Positions 61,642 through 64,000 of a DNA stretch of 64,000 nucleotides are shown here, one piece after another. This stretch comes from Corynebacterium timonense. Its GTDB lineage: Bacteria > Actinomycetota > Actinomycetes > Mycobacteriales > Mycobacteriaceae. The stretch is from assembly GCF_900105305.1 (NCBI RefSeq), contig NZ_LT629765.1:2542001-2606000 (forward strand), written 5' to 3'. Below the pieces are notes generated by a model. It was given only the letters and a program-made list of their open reading frames with translations. It was not told the DNA's origin and searched no databases. Numbering within the stretch: the stretch's first letter is position 1; each line of letters begins with the position of its first letter. A program made the position numbers and the translations under genes.

Positions 61642-62676
61642 ATGCCTATTGCCACCCCTGAGGTCTACAACGCGATGTTTGACCGCGCGAAGGAGCAAGG
61701 CTTCGCGTTCCCGGCCATCAACTGCACCTCGTCGGAGACGATCAACGCGGCGATCAAAGGTTTCGCGGAGGCGGAGTCCGACGGCATCATCCAGTTCTCC
61801 CTTGGCGGCGCCGAGTTCGGCTCGGGCCTGGCGCTGAAGAACAAGGTCGCTGGCGCGCAGGCGCTGGCGGCCTTCGCGCACGAGGTGGCCAAGCACTACG
61901 ACGTCAACATTGCCCTGCACACCGACCACTGCCAGAAGGAGATGCTGGACGAGTACGTGCGGCCGCTGCTGGCGATTTCACAGGAGCGCGTGGATCGCGG
62001 CGAGAACCCGCTGTTCCAGTCGCACATGTGGGACGGTTCGGCCATCCCGATCGACGAGAACCTCGAGATCGCGCAGGAGCTTCTGGAAAAGGCGCGAAAG
62101 GCGAACATCATCCTCGAGGTCGAGATCGGCGTCGTCGGCGGTGAGGAGGATGGCGTCGAAGCGAAGGCCGGGGCCAACCTGTACACCACGCCGGAGGACT
62201 TCGAAAAGACCATCGACGCCATCGGCACCGGCGAGAACGGCCGCTACTTGCTGGCCGCGACCTTCGGCAACGTCCACGGCGTGTACAAGCCGGGCAACGT
62301 GAAGCTGCGCCCCGAGGTCCTCGGGGAGGGCCAGCGGGTGGCCGTGCAGAAGCTGGGCCTGAACGAGGGCGACAAGCCCTTCGACTTCGTCTTCCACGGC
62401 GGCTCGGGCTCCGAGAAGGAGAAGATCGAGGAGGCGCTTACCCACGGCGTGATCAAGATGAACGTGGACACCGACACCCAGTACGCGTTCACCCGTCCGT
62501 TGGCGGCGCACATGTTTGCCAACTACGACGGCGTGCTCAAGGTCGACGGCGAGGTGGGCAACAAGAAGGCCTACGACCCGCGCTCGTACCTGAAGAAGGC
62601 GGAGCAGTCCATGTCCGAGCGCGTCATCGAGGCGTGCCAGGACCTGCACTCCGTGGGCACCACGCTGAGCAAGTAG
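61642..62676 (+). CDS. fba: Class II fructose-bisphosphate aldolase
   Basis: A full-length 344-residue zinc enzyme of glycolysis and gluconeogenesis, cleaving fructose 1,6-bisphosphate to DHAP and glyceraldehyde 3-phosphate. Metal-ligand motifs HTDHCQKE and EVEIGVVGGEEDGVEA are clear, and VFHGGSGSEKEKI and KMNVDTDTQYAFTRP bind the phosphate. GGAGG precedes ATG by about 9 nt. A terminator follows. Confidence 0.97.
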   Translation: MPIATPEVYNAMFDRAKEQGFAFPAINCTSSETINAAIKGFAEAESDGIIQFSLGGAEFGSGLALKNKVAGAQALAAFAHEVAKHYDVNIALHTDHCQKEMLDEYVRPLLAISQERVDRGENPLFQSHMWDGSAIPIDENLEIAQELLEKARKANIILEVEIGVVGGEEDGVEAKAGANLYTTPEDFEKTIDAIGTGENGRYLLAATFGNVHGVYKPGNVKLRPEVLGEGQRVAVQKLGLNEGDKPFDFVFHGGSGSEKEKIEEALTHGVIKMNVDTDTQYAFTRPLAAHMFANYDGVLKVDGEVGNKKAYDPRSYLKKAEQSMSERVIEACQDLHSVGTTLSK

Positions 62677-62692
62677 GCACGCGCTTATCGAC

Positions 62693-62717
62693 GCCCCACC
62701 ACCCCGGTGGGGCTTTT
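62693..62717 (+). terminator. Terminator after fba
   Basis: GCCCCACC (62693-62700) pairs with GGTGGGGC (62706-62713) and is followed by TTTT. Confidence 0.92.
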
Positions 62718-62760
62718 CGCTGTGTGGGGGTTGTGTGCGCCTGCGGCTAGTGTTAGGTGC

Positions 62761-63927
62761 ATGGCCAAGCAACGGATGAGCACGCGCGAACGCCTGCACC
62801 AGATCGACAGTTCGCTCCACGCCCGGTTCAAGCGGGTGGTCAACCGCTTGCTGCCCATCACCCAGATCGCGTTGGCGGCGGGCGTTGCCTACTGGATCTC
62901 CACGAGCATCTTCGGCCACGGGCAGGCGTTTTTCGCGCCGATTTCGGTCATCATCGTCATCGGCATGACGGGGGGCGACCGCATCACCAAGGCGGTCGAC
63001 GTCTCCATGGGCTGCATCATCAGTGTCCTCGTCGGCGACCTGCTGTTTGCCAACCTCGGCCAGGGCGGGTGGCAGATCGCGGTGATCGTCGGCGGCGCGC
63101 TGCTCATCGCGTCGTTCTTTTCCAAGTCGCAGCTGGTGAACAACCAGGTGGCGATCGGCTCGATCCTCATTGCCACGATCATGCCGCCGGGCGGAGAGGT
63201 CACCGGCATTGACCGCACCATCGACGCCCTCGTGGGCTGCACTGTGGCGATGCTGGTGCTGGCGCTCATCCCGCAGTGGCCGATGTCGCGCGCGCGGACG
63301 GAGATCGCGCACGTGTTGAAGTTCATGTCCTCCATCCTCGACGACGTGAAGAAGGGCCTGAAGGAGCGTGACGAGGAGGTCATCGCCGAGGCGCTGGAAG
63401 CCATCCGGTCCAGCCAGTCCGACGTGGACAGCATGGCCACGGCGATCCGCTCGGGACAGGAATCGGCGCGGCTGTCGCCGTTTTTGTGGGGGGCGCGGCG
63501 CTACGTGATGGCGCTGAGCCGCGTGATTACCCCGACGGACCAGGCGGTGCGCACGACCCGCGTGCTGGCGCGCCGGGCGCACGTGCTGTGCGAGGACAAC
63601 GACACTGTCTCGGACGCGCAGGTTGAGATTATTGATTGCCTGGCGCGGATCTGCCTCGAGATTTCGGAGGTGTACGAGGTGAACTCGCGCCAGCTGCAGG
63701 CGCGGGTGATCCCGGAGGTTGTCAACGAGCTGCGCGGGCTTGGTGCGGACGCCGGGATGGACGTGCTGGACAAGGACGCCGTCCTGTCCGCGCACGTGAT
63801 TTTGGCGCAGTCGCGCTCGCTGATCGTCGACCTGCTGCAGGTGTGCGGGATGTCGCGGGAATCGGCGGTGGCGGTGCTGGCGCCGACCTCGCCGACGCCG
63901 AAGTACCCGCCGGAGCTGTATAAATAG
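62761..63927 (+). CDS. FUSC-family membrane protein
   Basis: A 388-residue protein with a basic N-terminal helix, six membrane segments between residues 30 and 180, and a long soluble helical C-terminus. The pattern AAGVAYWISTSIFGHGQAFF with GDRITKAVDVSMGCIISVLV fits the FUSC (aromatic acid exporter-like) family. Substrate unknown. TAGTGT (62748-62753) is 7 nt before ATG, a leaderless arrangement. Confidence 0.83.
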   Translation: MAKQRMSTRERLHQIDSSLHARFKRVVNRLLPITQIALAAGVAYWISTSIFGHGQAFFAPISVIIVIGMTGGDRITKAVDVSMGCIISVLVGDLLFANLGQGGWQIAVIVGGALLIASFFSKSQLVNNQVAIGSILIATIMPPGGEVTGIDRTIDALVGCTVAMLVLALIPQWPMSRARTEIAHVLKFMSSILDDVKKGLKERDEEVIAEALEAIRSSQSDVDSMATAIRSGQESARLSPFLWGARRYVMALSRVITPTDQAVRTTRVLARRAHVLCEDNDTVSDAQVEIIDCLARICLEISEVYEVNSRQLQARVIPEVVNELRGLGADAGMDVLDKDAVLSAHVILAQSRSLIVDLLQVCGMSRESAVAVLAPTSPTPKYPPELYK

Positions 63928-63940
63928 ACTGCGCACGAGA

Positions 63941-63970
63941 ACGTGCCCCCGGCCGAGGCCGGGGGCACGT
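63941..63970. terminator. Bidirectional terminator-like perfect hairpin
   Basis: ACGTGCCCCCGGCC (63941-63954) and GGCCGGGGGCACGT (63957-63970) are exact inverted repeats of 14 bp with a 2-nt centre. It lies after the FUSC gene and before a possible convergent gene end. No T run is seen on either side. Confidence 0.7.
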
Positions 63971-63974
63971 GCGC

Positions 63975-64000
63975 TTAGGGGGAGGGTTTATCGCTGCTCG
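63975..64000 (-). CDS. Possible 3' end of a convergent gene (partial)
   Basis: On the minus strand the frame SSDKPSP followed by TAA (63975-63977) is open to the window edge. The hairpin at 63941-63970 in the middle of the gap fits two convergent genes. Only eight codons are visible, so this is tentative. Confidence 0.35.

Overview
The window looks like a chromosomal segment from a high-GC Corynebacterium, or a close mycolic-acid-containing relative. Evidence: the order aftD-DUF2613-LpqI and the pair dcd-UDP-glucose dehydrogenase, both known from Mycobacterium tuberculosis; a complete corynebacterial sulfate-assimilation cluster (fpr2 divergent from cysI-cysX-cysH-cysD-cysN-cysY-cysZ); McbR-type operators (TAGAC-N6-GTCTA); HspR/HAIR heat-shock operators; and the ald / dnaK-grpE-dnaJ-hspR / adhA / pyrE / fba neighbourhood familiar from C. 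glutamicum. No prophage, IS element or CRISPR array was seen.

Layout. 1-4.3 kb: cell-envelope genes (start of aftD, DUF2613, LpqI/NagZ-like lipoprotein, VanW protein). 4.4-7.4 kb: a YjiH-type membrane protein, an unknown gene behind a promoter with an embedded McbR box and a SAM-IV-like riboswitch, a CPBP protease and tRNA-Gly. 7.5-12.5 kb: dcd, UDP-glucose dehydrogenase, a DUF559-type protein flanked by two copies of one inverted repeat, an alanine aminotransferase and a DUF1707 protein. 12.8-17.4 kb: two convergent surface proteins with related modules, one carrying thirteen 24-bp repeats. 17.5-21.2 kb: a heterodimeric ABC exporter. 21.3-22.1 kb: a noncoding 83-bp tandem-repeat array. 22.1-31 kb: sulfate reduction and an MTA/SAH-type nucleosidase. 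31-40 kb: DJ-1/PfpI protein, AI-2E-type membrane protein, aldehyde dehydrogenase, a secreted protein and the dnaK heat-shock genes. 40-48.8 kb: LacI regulator, esterase, orphan sugar-binding lipoprotein, pyruvate:quinone oxidoreductase, a DUF1023 pair, a nitrilase-family enzyme, a degenerate flavohemoprotein-like protein. 48.9-54.7 kb: GltS-like symporter, a second array of the same repeat family (72-bp units), clpB, adhA. 54.8-64 kb: small conserved genes, a rhodanese lacking its cysteine, pyrE, an rRNA/tRNA methyltransferase, GH76, a two-gene ATPase-TOPRIM module (candidate defence system), fba and a FUSC transporter.

How genes work together. CysD/CysN activate sulfate to APS, CysH reduces APS, CysI reduces sulfite using electrons probably delivered by Fpr2 and CysX, CysY supplies siroheme iron insertion and CysZ imports sulfate. 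McbR boxes upstream of cysI and of the unknown gene at 5997 place both in the same sulfur/methionine regulon. HspR-type sites precede both dnaK and clpB. At least fifteen genes have a -10-like TAnnnT hexamer only 6-8 nt from the start codon, implying widespread leaderless transcription.

Most unusual items: the double-controlled (McbR box plus SAM riboswitch) unknown gene; the ATPase-TOPRIM pair inserted between GH76 and fba; and two noncoding arrays 28 kb apart whose units differ by 11 bp inside one inverted repeat.
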